From 12-FULL-44-12b sp964364225 (GTDB lineage: Bacteria; Patescibacteriota; Minisyncoccia; Phycocordibacterales; Zambryskibacteraceae): a stretch of DNA of 46,985 nucleotides. The stretch lies in assembly GCA_964364225.1 (NCBI GenBank), contig CAYIKP010000005.1:1-46985 (forward strand). Direction: 5' to 3'. The notes under the pieces are model-generated. The model searched no databases. It worked only from the letters and a program-made list of their open reading frames with translations, and was not told the origin of the DNA. A program made the position numbers and the translations under genes. Shown here one piece after another: positions 7,107 to 15,174 of this stretch (positions within the stretch are counted from its first letter, which is position 1; each line of letters begins with the position of its first letter).

Positions 7107-7361
7107 ATGACAAAAAAGATAAATAGAATCGATTTTAGCTCAGAAGAAATAAGAACCAAATATATAAAAGAGGTTATTGGTTTTTTTCAAAAGGAAAGAA
7201 ATGAACTAATTGGCATTATAGCGGCTGGAGAGATTTTAGATTTTTTTCTAAATACAGCTGGCAAAGAGGTTTATAAAATGGCAATAGGGGATGCGAAAAA
7301 ATTACTCAAGGAAAGAATGGAGGATTTAGAAATCAATTTAGATATCCTTTCTCCTAAATAG
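7107..7361 (+). CDS. DUF2164 family protein
   Basis: The 84-residue protein matches the DUF2164 pattern: FFQKERNELIGIIAAGEILDFFLNTAGKEVYKMAIGDAKKLLKERMEDLE, with the family's conserved ER, LdFf, Y-x-G/A-x-xDA and KeRmeeLe features. It is small, helical and cytoplasmic, and its function is unknown across the family. It lies just after tRNA-Thr and before the palindromic element that precedes the glycosyltransferase. No Shine-Dalgarno is present before the ATG. Confidence 0.8.
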   Translation: MTKKINRIDFSSEEIRTKYIKEVIGFFQKERNELIGIIAAGEILDFFLNTAGKEVYKMAIGDAKKLLKERMEDLEINLDILSPK

Positions 7362-7400
7362 TGGCTCAAATACCCATATTCTGGTAGTGTTTTATCCTCT

Positions 7401-7533
7401 ATGGATCCCGTTAGAAACCGCGGTCGCAGTTTAGTAGGTAAGCTAGCAGATAGCTTAGAATTTTATGTATAAAACACAACAAAACGACATTATAAAAAGT
7501 GAAAGACCGCGACCTGTTTCTAACGGGATGGAT
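7401..7533. repeat. Palindromic element on the glycosyltransferase start codon, flanked by ATGGAT repeats
   Basis: ATCCCGTTAGAAAC (7405-7418) pairs with GTTTCTAACGGGAT (7516-7529), and GCGGTC (7420-7425) pairs with GACCGC (7505-7510). A nested hairpin AAGCTA/TAGCTT lies at 7440-7456. The hexamer ATGGAT occurs at both boundaries (7401-7406 and 7528-7533), and the right copy contains the start codon of the next gene. The stretch 7512-7528 is shared exactly with 28479-28495. See findings. Confidence 0.8.
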
Positions 7534-9072
7534 TATAGAAAAACCCCGTATTTTAAAGTTGGCAGGTCATCGGAGCTAGCGGGTTCCGACAGATTTTTGT
7601 ATAAAATTTTTGAAATAGTTCCAGGGTTTTTGTCTTGGGGCACCATTGCTTTTTTATTGATTTGTTCATTTTATAAACCAATAATTGCCGCTTATTTCGT
7701 AATATTATTTGACCTTTACTGGTTACTAAAAACGGTTTATTTATCTAATCACAATTTGTATAACTGGAGAAGAATAAAAAATAGTTTAGCTTTGGATTGG
7801 TCTGAAAAGGTTTCTCATTTAAAGTATGAACACATTAGACATTTAGTCATATTTCCTTTTTACGAGGAATCCTTTGAGGTTGTTTCTGAAAGTGTTGAGA
7901 GCATTAAAAGAGCAAATTATGATCATAAAAAAATATTACTGGTTTTGGCATCCGAAGAGAGGGCTGGTGAGACAGCACAAAAAATTGGACAGGATGTAAT
8001 AAAAAAGTTTGAAAATGATTTTGGTGGTCTTTTGTTGACCACTCACCCTAAGGATTTGGAGGGGGAATTGGCTGGAAAAGGATCAAATATTTCTTTTGCT
8101 GCTGAAGTGGCTCGAAAAGATCTATTAGATAAGAATAATATTCCTTATGAAAATGTAATTGTCTCTGCGTTTGATATGGACACAGTAGTTTATAAAGATT
8201 ATTTTCTTTGCCTAGTTTGGTACTTTTTAACAACAGAAAATCCCGAGAAAGCCTCTTTTCAGCCGGTTCCTATTTACAACAATAATATTTGGCAGACAGA
8301 TCCAATTTCTCGCATTGCTGCTTTTTCGAATACTTTTTGGCAAATGATTCAGCAAGAGCGTCCAGAAAAATTAGTAACTTTTTCTTCGCACGCAGTGAGC
8401 TTCAAAGCGCTACTTAGTGTGAATTATTGGCAAACCAATATGGTGTCTGAAGACTCTAGGATCTTTTGGAATTTGTTTTTTGCAAACAACGGAAACTATC
8501 GCGTTGTTCCAATGGCCTATCCTGTTTCCATGGACGCTAATTTCGGCGGTTCTTTTTTTAAGACAATGAAAAATATTTATAAACAACACAGGAGATGGAT
8601 GTGGGGAGCAGAAAATGTGCCTTATATTCTTTTGGGTTGTGTAAAAAATAAGAACATTTCTTTAAGAAAAAAAATTAGCCTAACGCTAGTTCAATTAGAA
8701 GGATATTGGTCTGCTGCCACAAACCCCCTCATAATTTTCCTTCTAGGATGGCTTCCTATTGTCTTAGGTGGTAAGTTTTTTAAAGAAACCGTGCTTTCAT
8801 ACAACCTTCCTGCGATGACAAGAAACTTGATGATAGGGGCTATGTTGGGGCTTATATCGCTTTCAATAATGTCTTACTCACTTTTACCGAAAGATATAAA
8901 AGGAAAGAAAATTACAAAAAAACAAAAATTTATTGCGGTCTTTCAATGGTTGATATTTCCGTTTACAATAATTATCTTCAGCTCATTACCTGCTCTCGAT
9001 GCCCAAACAAGGCTCATGTTTGGAAAGTATATGGGTTTTTGGGTAACACCAAAATATAGAAAAAATGATTAG
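7528..9072 (+). CDS. Membrane glycosyltransferase, family 2 (cellulose synthase-like)
   Basis: Two N-terminal membrane segments are followed by a cytoplasmic GT2 domain and several C-terminal membrane segments. The GT2 domain has a DxD-type metal site in AFDMDTVV, a GKGSN motif, and the acceptor-end QxxRW motif as QHRRWMWGAE, an arrangement typical of processive membrane transferases. The product is likely a cell-surface polysaccharide or glycan; the sugar is unknown. The 514-residue start at 7528 coincides with the right-hand ATGGAT of the palindromic element. An upstream in-frame ATG at 7465 would translate part of that element and is less likely. The next gene overlaps its end by 8 bp. Confidence 0.83.
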   Translation: MDYRKTPYFKVGRSSELAGSDRFLYKIFEIVPGFLSWGTIAFLLICSFYKPIIAAYFVILFDLYWLLKTVYLSNHNLYNWRRIKNSLALDWSEKVSHLKYEHIRHLVIFPFYEESFEVVSESVESIKRANYDHKKILLVLASEERAGETAQKIGQDVIKKFENDFGGLLLTTHPKDLEGELAGKGSNISFAAEVARKDLLDKNNIPYENVIVSAFDMDTVVYKDYFLCLVWYFLTTENPEKASFQPVPIYNNNIWQTDPISRIAAFSNTFWQMIQQERPEKLVTFSSHAVSFKALLSVNYWQTNMVSEDSRIFWNLFFANNGNYRVVPMAYPVSMDANFGGSFFKTMKNIYKQHRRWMWGAENVPYILLGCVKNKNISLRKKISLTLVQLEGYWSAATNPLIIFLLGWLPIVLGGKFFKETVLSYNLPAMTRNLMIGAMLGLISLSIMSYSLLPKDIKGKKITKKQKFIAVFQWLIFPFTIIIFSSLPALDAQTRLMFGKYMGFWVTPKYRKND

Positions 9073-9925
9073 GCCAATGTCAAAAAAAAGAAGGATGATA
9101 ATGCTAAGCACGCTTATTTTGATATTTTTTGTTGTAGGGCCAGTACTTTTGTTGATGGCATCTGGCTATTCTTTCAAAGAAATAATTTCTCTTACAAAAG
9201 TTAATTTACAAGGAACAGGCGGTATTTACGTTTCTGATATTGGAACTGATACCACTGTTTTTTTGGATAACAAAGAAGTTGGGCGCTCTTCATTTTTAGA
9301 TAGATCTGTATTAGTTCAACAATTAAGTCCCAAAATTCATACCTTGAAAGTACAAAAACCCGGATTCAGGGAATGGACAAAAAAAGTATCTGTTCTACCC
9401 AAGAAGGTGACAGAAATTAATCCAGTTCTTATTGCAGAAAAAGTTTCTTTTGAAAAGATTAATGATAAAAATTCTATTAAATCTATTACAGAAGCATTTT
9501 CAAAAAAGACCGAAGAGGCAATCTCTACTTCTTCTGGAAAAATAGTTTTTGATAATGGAGGGATAGAAGTAAAGATTTTCAGTGAATTAGTGAAATTGAA
9601 ATGGAGTGATATGGATGAAGTGCCTCAATTTATGTGTTTTTATGAAAGATGCGATGATTTTTTGAATATTTCTATTACAGAATCCGTAAAAGATGTTGAG
9701 TGGTTCAAAAATTCTTTTTATGCACTGGTAATTGTTTCTAATGACAGGGTTTATTTGGTTGAACTTGATTCTAGAGAGGGGAGAATAACCACTCTAGTTT
9801 TTACGGCCGCGGATTTTAAAGTAATAACCTTTAATAAACCGCAAGTTGTTTCTTGGAAAGGAAAGATTTACTTAAAGAGTGGTAATAATTTCTACTTATT
9901 AAATTTTGATCCGATATCAGTATAA
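9065..9925 (+). CDS. Membrane-anchored PEGA domain protein
   Basis: A basic N-terminus (KKRR) precedes one membrane segment at about residues 12-32. A PEGA-type beta domain follows (about 50-115), with TDTTVFLDNKEVGRSS and IHTLKVQKPGFREWTKKVSV, where the conserved motif of the family is recognisable. The remaining 170 residues look like beta-rich extracytoplasmic sequence with no assigned domain. PEGA domains are surface modules thought to bind carbohydrate or protein. It overlaps the upstream glycosyltransferase by 8 bp, so they form one transcription unit. A second ATG at 9077 (MSKKRR) is an alternative start. Confidence 0.78.
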   Translation: MIRPMSKKRRMIMLSTLILIFFVVGPVLLLMASGYSFKEIISLTKVNLQGTGGIYVSDIGTDTTVFLDNKEVGRSSFLDRSVLVQQLSPKIHTLKVQKPGFREWTKKVSVLPKKVTEINPVLIAEKVSFEKINDKNSIKSITEAFSKKTEEAISTSSGKIVFDNGGIEVKIFSELVKLKWSDMDEVPQFMCFYERCDDFLNISITESVKDVEWFKNSFYALVIVSNDRVYLVELDSREGRITTLVFTAADFKVITFNKPQVVSWKGKIYLKSGNNFYLLNFDPISV

Positions 9926-9926
9926 T
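9921..9926 (+). promoter_or_regulatory. pheS -10 box, leaderless type
   Basis: TATAAT at 9921-9926 overlaps the end of the PEGA gene and lies exactly 9 nt before the ATG at 9936. No Shine-Dalgarno is present. Confidence 0.55.
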
Positions 9927-9935
9927 TAACAACTA

Positions 9936-11084
9936 ATGAAAAATTCATACAAAATACCACTAGACGAACAAAATAGGCTTTTATCAGAGCTTTCAAAAAG
10001 ACAAGATACAGAAAGTGTAAGAATAAAACGTTATCTTGCCATGCCCGATTTATCGAGGACCGAAGGAAGCCCTATAAACACAATGGTAGAGAGCGTGCTT
10101 GCTCGTCCAGAGTTTGATAATTTCGATGTAATAGAAACGCCTGAAGTGGTTCCAGCCAATATAAGTTTTGATTTATTTGATTTTCCATTAGATCACCCCG
10201 CTAGATCAAAATCAGATACTTATTATGTAGACCATAAAAATATACTACGCACTCACACCACAGTTATGTGGTATTACTATTTACAACAAAAAGATGTGAA
10301 GGAACGTATGGCAAAGGGTGAGGGCGTGGGCTGTTTCTCTTTCGGTAAAGTTTATCGTAAAGACGAAATTGATCGCCACCACATGAATGTATTTCATCAA
10401 TTAGATGGATGGTATATTGCCCCCAAAGATAAAGAAGTAATTGGTAAAGAAGAACTTCAAAAAGTTTTAATGTCTATTGCAAAAGCAGTGTTTGGAGAAT
10501 CAGTTGAGGGCAGATTTAATCCTGACACTTTTCCTTATACGGATCCGTCTCTTGAGATGGAAATAAATAAAAATGATAAGTGGACTGAAGTTTTGGGGTC
10601 TGGGGTTGTGAAGGGAAGTGTCTTAGAGAAATTTGGAATTGATTCTACAAAATGGAACGGTTGGGCATTCGGCTTTGGACTTGAAAGACTCGCAATAGTT
10701 TCTATGGAACTTCCCGACATAAGACTTTTATGGTCGGAAGACGAGCGTGTAAAGAAACAATTAATTTTAGGAAATAAATATAAGGAAGTAAGTAAATTTC
10801 CTCCAGTTGTAAGAGACATATCTTTTATTGTTGGAACAGATTTTATTTTGAATGATTATTTTGATGCAATTAGAGATATTGGAGGTGAAGAAGTAGAAGA
10901 AGTTCATCTCCTAGATAAATATGAAAATGCAGAAAAATTTGGCGCGGACAAAACAAGCTATACATTTAGAATTACATATAGAGATATGAACAGAACACTT
11001 ACTAATGAAGAAGTAAACGCAATGCATTCAAAAATTGAGACAATGACTGAAAAAGATTACGAAGGTAAATTAAGACTCGTATAA
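9936..11084 (+). CDS. pheS: Single-chain phenylalanyl-tRNA synthetase (catalytic core plus FDX-ACB domain)
   Basis: The 382-residue protein joins a PheRS alpha catalytic core directly to a C-terminal anticodon-binding domain. Motif 2 is seen in FSFGKVYRKDEIDRHHMNVFHQ and motif 3 in GWAFGFGLERLAIVS followed by PDIRLLW. From about residue 281 the sequence KFPPVVRDISFIV to the end matches the FDX-ACB domain, normally at the C-terminus of PheT. The N-terminal tRNA-binding coiled coil of bacterial PheS is missing. This is the architecture of monomeric mitochondrial PheRS, whereas most bacteria use an (alpha-beta)2 enzyme. No pheT or B3/B4 editing domain is in the window. It is followed with a 1-nt gap by the next gene. 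Confidence 0.9.
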   Translation: MKNSYKIPLDEQNRLLSELSKRQDTESVRIKRYLAMPDLSRTEGSPINTMVESVLARPEFDNFDVIETPEVVPANISFDLFDFPLDHPARSKSDTYYVDHKNILRTHTTVMWYYYLQQKDVKERMAKGEGVGCFSFGKVYRKDEIDRHHMNVFHQLDGWYIAPKDKEVIGKEELQKVLMSIAKAVFGESVEGRFNPDTFPYTDPSLEMEINKNDKWTEVLGSGVVKGSVLEKFGIDSTKWNGWAFGFGLERLAIVSMELPDIRLLWSEDERVKKQLILGNKYKEVSKFPPVVRDISFIVGTDFILNDYFDAIRDIGGEEVEEVHLLDKYENAEKFGADKTSYTFRITYRDMNRTLTNEEVNAMHSKIETMTEKDYEGKLRLV

Positions 11085-11085
11085 T

Positions 11086-11682
11086 ATGGCCCCCATATAC
11101 AGAATAGGGCTTTCGAAAAGCGAAATAAGCCAGAATGCTTTGGAAAAAAGCGGGTTAAAATTTTCTGTGGTAAGGCCTAGAGAAAAGATAGTATCTCTAG
11201 CCGAAAAGTTTCTTGGTGTTCCTTATAAGTTTGGTTCCAGTGTTTTAAATGATAGCCCTAATTCATTTGATTGTTCTTCGTTCACTGCTTATTTATATGT
11301 AGAGGCAGGTATAGCAATACCTAGAATTTGTAATGATCAATACAAATTTGGTGTTGACGCTTATGAAGCGGATGCAAAACCTGGAGATATAGCTTTTTTC
11401 AAAAGTAGCCGAACTGACATAGGGCCAGATGTTGTGGGGCATGAAGGACTATATATTGGAAATGGAGAAATTATTCATGCTGGTGGATTCAGTATGGGTT
11501 ATGGCAAGGTTGTTAAAGAAAAAATTATTGAGTCTAAATATTATCAAACTGGTTTTATGGGATATAAGAGATTAATACTAGATGAATCAGAAAGATTTGT
11601 TATAGAAATCCCTGAGGATAGAATTGATTTAAGAAATAAAGATAGTCTTATAAAAGCAATTAACGATATACTGGATAAATAA
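11086..11682 (+). CDS. NlpC/P60 family cysteine peptidase-like protein
   Basis: The 198-residue protein carries an NlpC/P60 core at about residues 35-150. FLGVPYKFGS leads into SFDCSSFTAYLY, with the nucleophile Cys, PGDIAFFKS follows, and GHEGLYIGNGEIIHAGG supplies the catalytic His. The family cleaves gamma-D-Glu-diamino acid bonds in peptidoglycan or related amides. There is no signal peptide, so an intracellular role in recycling, or an unrelated amidase role, is possible. One base separates it from pheS and one from the next gene, so the three are tightly coupled. Confidence 0.82.
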   Translation: MAPIYRIGLSKSEISQNALEKSGLKFSVVRPREKIVSLAEKFLGVPYKFGSSVLNDSPNSFDCSSFTAYLYVEAGIAIPRICNDQYKFGVDAYEADAKPGDIAFFKSSRTDIGPDVVGHEGLYIGNGEIIHAGGFSMGYGKVVKEKIIESKYYQTGFMGYKRLILDESERFVIEIPEDRIDLRNKDSLIKAINDILDK

Positions 11683-11683
11683 A

Positions 11684-12241
11684 ATGAAACTCGAAATTCC
11701 ATACCACTCACAGTTTGATGAAATCACTATGCCGGAGTGGAAAAATAGGGGATGTGCAATAGCATGCTTAAAAATGTGTTTAGATTTTACAAAGCCAAAC
11801 GAAATCCCAAGTATTGATAATTTAATAAAAGAAGGGGAATTAATTGGTGGTTATGTAGATAAAATCGGATGGAAACACGAAGCGGTTGTTCGTCTTGCCC
11901 ATAACTATGGTGTAACGGCTTATCCGGAAGAGTTTAGGTCAATAAAGGTGGACATAAACTCAAAAACTTTTTCAGAAAATATTTTAGAGAAAGATTTAAT
12001 CGATAGAGGGATACAAAGAATAAGAGACTCTATAGACAGGAAAGTAGCAGTAATCGTTTCAACATCTACAAAATTAGGGCCGCACCAAGTTGTTGTTGTG
12101 GGCTATGAAGATAATTTGGGAGCAACAACAGGTTTTTTTGTGAACGATCCAGACAATAGAAATAGTGAAAAAAAGGGCGTTTTTGTACCCATTTCTGAGT
12201 TTTTAAATAATTGGCGTAAATTTGCCATTTTTGTCGGCTAG
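11684..12241 (+). CDS. Peptidase C39-like protein
   Basis: The 185-residue protein shows the C39-like papain fold: IPYHSQFDE near the N-terminus, then NRGCAIACLKMCLDF with the candidate nucleophile Cys, and LGPHQVVVVGYED with the His, followed by FFVNDPD carrying the third polar residue. There is no signal peptide or membrane segment. C39 domains are best known from bacteriocin leader processing, but many stand-alone C39-like proteins have unknown substrates. Its ATG follows the P60 stop after one base. The context suggests the two proteins act together on one substrate. Confidence 0.75.
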   Translation: MKLEIPYHSQFDEITMPEWKNRGCAIACLKMCLDFTKPNEIPSIDNLIKEGELIGGYVDKIGWKHEAVVRLAHNYGVTAYPEEFRSIKVDINSKTFSENILEKDLIDRGIQRIRDSIDRKVAVIVSTSTKLGPHQVVVVGYEDNLGATTGFFVNDPDNRNSEKKGVFVPISEFLNNWRKFAIFVG

Positions 12242-12292
12242 TTAAGCCATATTTTTCCACTTTTTATACTTTATTTTTAGGTGTCAATTTGC

Positions 12293-12298
12293 TATAAT
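12293..12298 (+). promoter_or_regulatory. gyrB extended -10 box
   Basis: TGC-TATAAT (TATAAT at 12293-12298) ends 10 nt before the ATG at 12309. No clear -35 and no Shine-Dalgarno. Confidence 0.55.
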
Positions 12299-12308
12299 TT
12301 GAGTATAA

Positions 12309-14381
12309 ATGGTATCCAAAAGTAAGAAAGATAAGGATGAAAACAAGGCCTCTTCCAAGGGGTCTTATAGCGCGGCCGATATTACCGTTCTAGAGGGCTT
12401 AGAGCCCGTTAGAAAGCGTCCAGGTATGTACATTGGTACAACAGGCCCCGACGGTCTGCACCACCTTATTTGGGAGATTTTTGACAATGGAAGGGATGAG
12501 GCCATGGGAGGATTCGCCAATGATATTGAAGTCGTTCTTCTTCCGGGGAACAGGATTCGTATAGTTGATAATGGTCGCGGCATTCCTGTTGATACCCATA
12601 AACAAACAAAAGTTTCAGCCCTAGAAACTATCATGACCACGCTTCATGCTGGAGGAAAATTTGGCGGGGAAGGTTATAAAGTATCTGGAGGTTTGCACGG
12701 AGTAGGGGCTTCGGTTGTGAATGCACTTTCTGATTTTATGACCGTGATTGTTCACCGTGATGGAGGAAAGTATTTTCAAGAATATTCCAAGGGCAAGAAA
12801 AAAGCAGCAGTTAAAAAACTTGGAGCCTCAAAAGAGCATGGAACTATAGTTACTTTTTCTCCAGACCCAGAAATATTTCAAGAGATTATTTTTGAGTTTA
12901 ATAGAATAGTGCAGCATTTACGCCAACAAGCGTATTTAGTAAAGGGCCTAAGGATTTCAATTATTGATGCTAGAGAGTGGGATGGAAAAATTCCTACTGA
13001 TGAAGTTTTTTATTTAAGGGAGCTTGACTTAGATGTGTCATCACAAACTTTTTATTTTGAAGGTGGTCTTTATTCACTTGTTCGTTTCCAAAACTCTTTC
13101 CAAAAACCGGTTCACAAAAATATTTTTTATGTTGAAAAGAAAACAAACGAATATGAGTCTGTAGAAGTTGCTTTGCAATATGTTGATGATATAAGTTCTC
13201 GCATCTTACCGTTTGCAAACAATATTTATAACGGTGAAGGAGGTACTCATGTAACAGGCTTTAAGACGGCCCTTACCAGAACTTTAAACACGTATGCTAA
13301 AAAGGGAAATGGATCTAAAGATGAAGATAATTTTACGGGGGATGATGTTTTAGAAGGATTGACTGCAGTTATATCGGTGAAACTTCGCGAAGTGCAATTT
13401 GAAGGTCAAACAAAAGCAAAGCTTGGCACCGTTGAGGCACGGGCCGCGGTAGAGAGTGTTTTTGGAGACGCTTTTTCTGCATTCTTAGAAGAACATCCTG
13501 AAGACGGGAGAGCGATAATGGGCAAGGTTCTTTTGGCAATGCGCGCTCGTAAAGCAGCGAAAGCAGCAAAAGATTCCGTGCTACGTAAGGGTGCATTTGA
13601 AGGGATGACTCTTCCCGGGAAATTGGCCGATTGCCAATCATCTTCTGCAGAAGAATCGGAGCTTTTTGTTGTAGAGGGAGATTCAGCTGGTGGTACTGCA
13701 AAGATGGGAAGAGACAGAAGAATTCAAGCCATCCTACCTTTGCGTGGAAAAATTTTGAATATTGAAAGGGCGCGCTTGGACAGAATGCTCGGGTCTGAGC
13801 AAATAAAGAATTTGGTGGTAGCACTAGGAACCGCGATAGGAGACACATTTGATATTTCTAAGCTTCGTTATCACAAAATAATTTTGGCAACAGATGCTGA
13901 TGTTGACGGTGCCCACATTCGCACACTTCTCTTGACACTGCTTTATAGATTTTTCCGTCCACTAATTGATGCGGGTTATGTTTATATTGCTCAACCACCT
14001 TTATATAAAATTAAGATAGGAAAAGAAATAACATACGTTCATTCTCCAGAAGAAAAAGATAAAATCATTGGAAAAAATAACACAGCAGAAATAGAGGAAA
14101 CCTCTGAATCGTTAAGTGATGAAGAGGTTGAAGAAGAAACAGTTGGCAAGGAAGCAAAGAAACCAAAAATTTCGATTCAGCGTTATAAAGGTTTGGGAGA
14201 AATGAACTCTGATGAACTTTGGGAAACCACAATGGATCCTGCACGGAGAATTTTGAAACAAGTGAATATTCAAGATGCACAAGAAGCGGACAAGGTGTTT
14301 GATATTTTAATGGGAACGGATGTACCAGCTAGAAAATCATTCATACAGTCAAACGCAAAATTGGCAAATCTAGATATTTAG
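12309..14381 (+). CDS. gyrB: DNA gyrase subunit B
   Basis: The 690-residue type IIA topoisomerase ATPase subunit has the GHKL domain (EIFDNGRDEAMGG, DNGRGIPVD, GGLHGVGASVVNALS), the transducer domain, and the TOPRIM domain (EGDSAGGTAKMGRDRR, ATDADVDGAHIRT). Near residues 595-620 there is an acidic insertion before the conserved ending IQRYKGLGEMNSDELWETTMDP. The ending and length fit GyrB, though ParE cannot be excluded without gyrA/parC context, and neither is adjacent. The first 20 residues are a Lys/Ser-rich extension. Confidence 0.92.
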   Translation: MVSKSKKDKDENKASSKGSYSAADITVLEGLEPVRKRPGMYIGTTGPDGLHHLIWEIFDNGRDEAMGGFANDIEVVLLPGNRIRIVDNGRGIPVDTHKQTKVSALETIMTTLHAGGKFGGEGYKVSGGLHGVGASVVNALSDFMTVIVHRDGGKYFQEYSKGKKKAAVKKLGASKEHGTIVTFSPDPEIFQEIIFEFNRIVQHLRQQAYLVKGLRISIIDAREWDGKIPTDEVFYLRELDLDVSSQTFYFEGGLYSLVRFQNSFQKPVHKNIFYVEKKTNEYESVEVALQYVDDISSRILPFANNIYNGEGGTHVTGFKTALTRTLNTYAKKGNGSKDEDNFTGDDVLEGLTAVISVKLREVQFEGQTKAKLGTVEARAAVESVFGDAFSAFLEEHPEDGRAIMGKVLLAMRARKAAKAAKDSVLRKGAFEGMTLPGKLADCQSSSAEESELFVVEGDSAGGTAKMGRDRRIQAILPLRGKILNIERARLDRMLGSEQIKNLVVALGTAIGDTFDISKLRYHKIILATDADVDGAHIRTLLLTLLYRFFRPLIDAGYVYIAQPPLYKIKIGKEITYVHSPEEKDKIIGKNNTAEIEETSESLSDEEVEEETVGKEAKKPKISIQRYKGLGEMNSDELWETTMDPARRILKQVNIQDAQEADKVFDILMGTDVPARKSFIQSNAKLANLDI

Positions 14382-14420
14382 TGCAATATTCTCTCTTGGA
14401 AACTTTAACGAGGAGTGTGA

Positions 14421-14561
14421 ATGTCAGATAAGGGGTTAGCAAAGCAAGAAAAAAATAAGGAAATCCTGTTTTGTACTTGTGATGTAGATCCTGATGAACC
14501 CCATCAAAGCACTTGTCCGTTCAATGAACCTCAGTTAAAGAAAAAAGATGTTACCGAGTAG
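14421..14561 (+). CDS. Small Cys-rich protein of unknown function
   Basis: This 46-codon gene is not recognised. Its middle has FCTCDVDPDEPHQSTCPFNEPQ, with three Cys and a His that could bind a metal. Support for a real gene comes from its signals: TTGGCA (14361-14366) and CAATAT (14384-14389) spaced 17 bp, AGGAG at 14411-14415 five bases before the ATG, and a terminator hairpin whose loop region contains the TAG stop. It belongs to a set of small cassette-like genes in this window with this signal layout. Confidence 0.65.
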   Translation: MSDKGLAKQEKNKEILFCTCDVDPDEPHQSTCPFNEPQLKKKDVTE

Positions 14562-14576
14562 GCGACATCTTTTTTT
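14541..14576 (+). terminator. Terminator overlapping the end of the 14421 gene
   Basis: AAAAGATGT (14543-14551) pairs with ACATCTTTT (14565-14573), with inner CC/GG pairs and a long T-run. The TAG stop (14559-14561) is inside the apical part of the hairpin. Confidence 0.75.
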
Positions 14577-14640
14577 GTGCACATTTTTATCAATAAATTG
14601 GTTGTATTATGTATGTAGAAACACTTACCGGAGACAACCA

Positions 14641-14808
14641 ATGACAGTCTATTGTGGTAGGTGTAAGAAACATATCGGAGAGATTTTTCCTTATGACAGA
14701 GAAGGATTGATCCCAGACATCTGTCATGAATGTAAGAAAATCATGGTACAGGAGGTATTGGTAGAGGAAAGAGAAAGAGAAAAAACCCCACAAGAATTCC
14801 GTTGGTAG
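14641..14808 (+). CDS. Small zinc-ribbon-like protein
   Basis: The 55-residue product starts MTVYCGRCKKHIGEIFP and continues to ICHECKKIMVQEV, giving a CxxC...CxxC pair of knuckles typical of a zinc ribbon. The C-terminus is a charged helix. It may bind nucleic acid or a partner protein; nothing more specific can be said. GGAG (14630-14633) lies 7 nt before the ATG and TATTAT (14605-14610) is a likely -10. Starting at 14548 would read through the previous gene's terminator and is unlikely. Confidence 0.68.
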   Translation: MTVYCGRCKKHIGEIFPYDREGLIPDICHECKKIMVQEVLVEEREREKTPQEFRW

Positions 14809-14823
14809 TTTTACACAAAAAAT

Positions 14824-14855
14824 ATAGGGACCCCCAAAATGGGGTCCCTATTTTT
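14824..14855. terminator. Bidirectional terminator between convergent small genes
   Basis: ATAGGGACCCC (14824-14834) pairs perfectly with GGGGTCCCTAT (14841-14851), with T-runs on both strands. It serves the 14641 gene on the plus strand and the 14868-15107 gene on the minus strand. Confidence 0.85.
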
Positions 14856-14867
14856 CCAACCTCAATC

Positions 14868-15107
14868 CTACTGGACCTCAACCTTGACGAAGATGTCCGC
14901 TGGGTACCACTTTCCATCTTCAAGCTTGATTGCCCAGAAGGCGTCGTCGGTTCCGGCGATGTGTGCAATCTTCGTGCTTTGGACGGTGTGCGCAGAAGCG
15001 GTGGGAATTCTTGCCAACCTTACCAGGGTTCCTGCCGTGAAATGAGGACCATATTCAACGCAGAATCTACGTTCTCCTATCGTTGGAACAACTGCCATCG
15101 TTACCAT
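14868..15107 (-). CDS. Small hypothetical protein
   Basis: The 79-residue product is not recognised. It reads as a small globular beta-rich domain with no membrane segment. The start at 15107 is chosen because GAGGA (complement of 15116-15120) lies 8 nt upstream; an earlier in-frame ATG at 15122 would contain that Shine-Dalgarno within its coding sequence. A promoter is visible: TTGTAA (15172-15167) and TATCTT (15149-15144), spacer 17. Base composition is clearly more GC-rich than in neighbouring thrS. The shared terminator lies 12 bp after its stop. Confidence 0.65.
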   Translation of the reverse strand: MVTMAVVPTIGERRFCVEYGPHFTAGTLVRLARIPTASAHTVQSTKIAHIAGTDDAFWAIKLEDGKWYPADIFVKVEVQ

Positions 15108-15174
15108 CGGTGATGTCCTCATCAGTAAAGGTTGGGACTAAGAAAGATAGCGTATTAATAGAAAATTTACAAGT

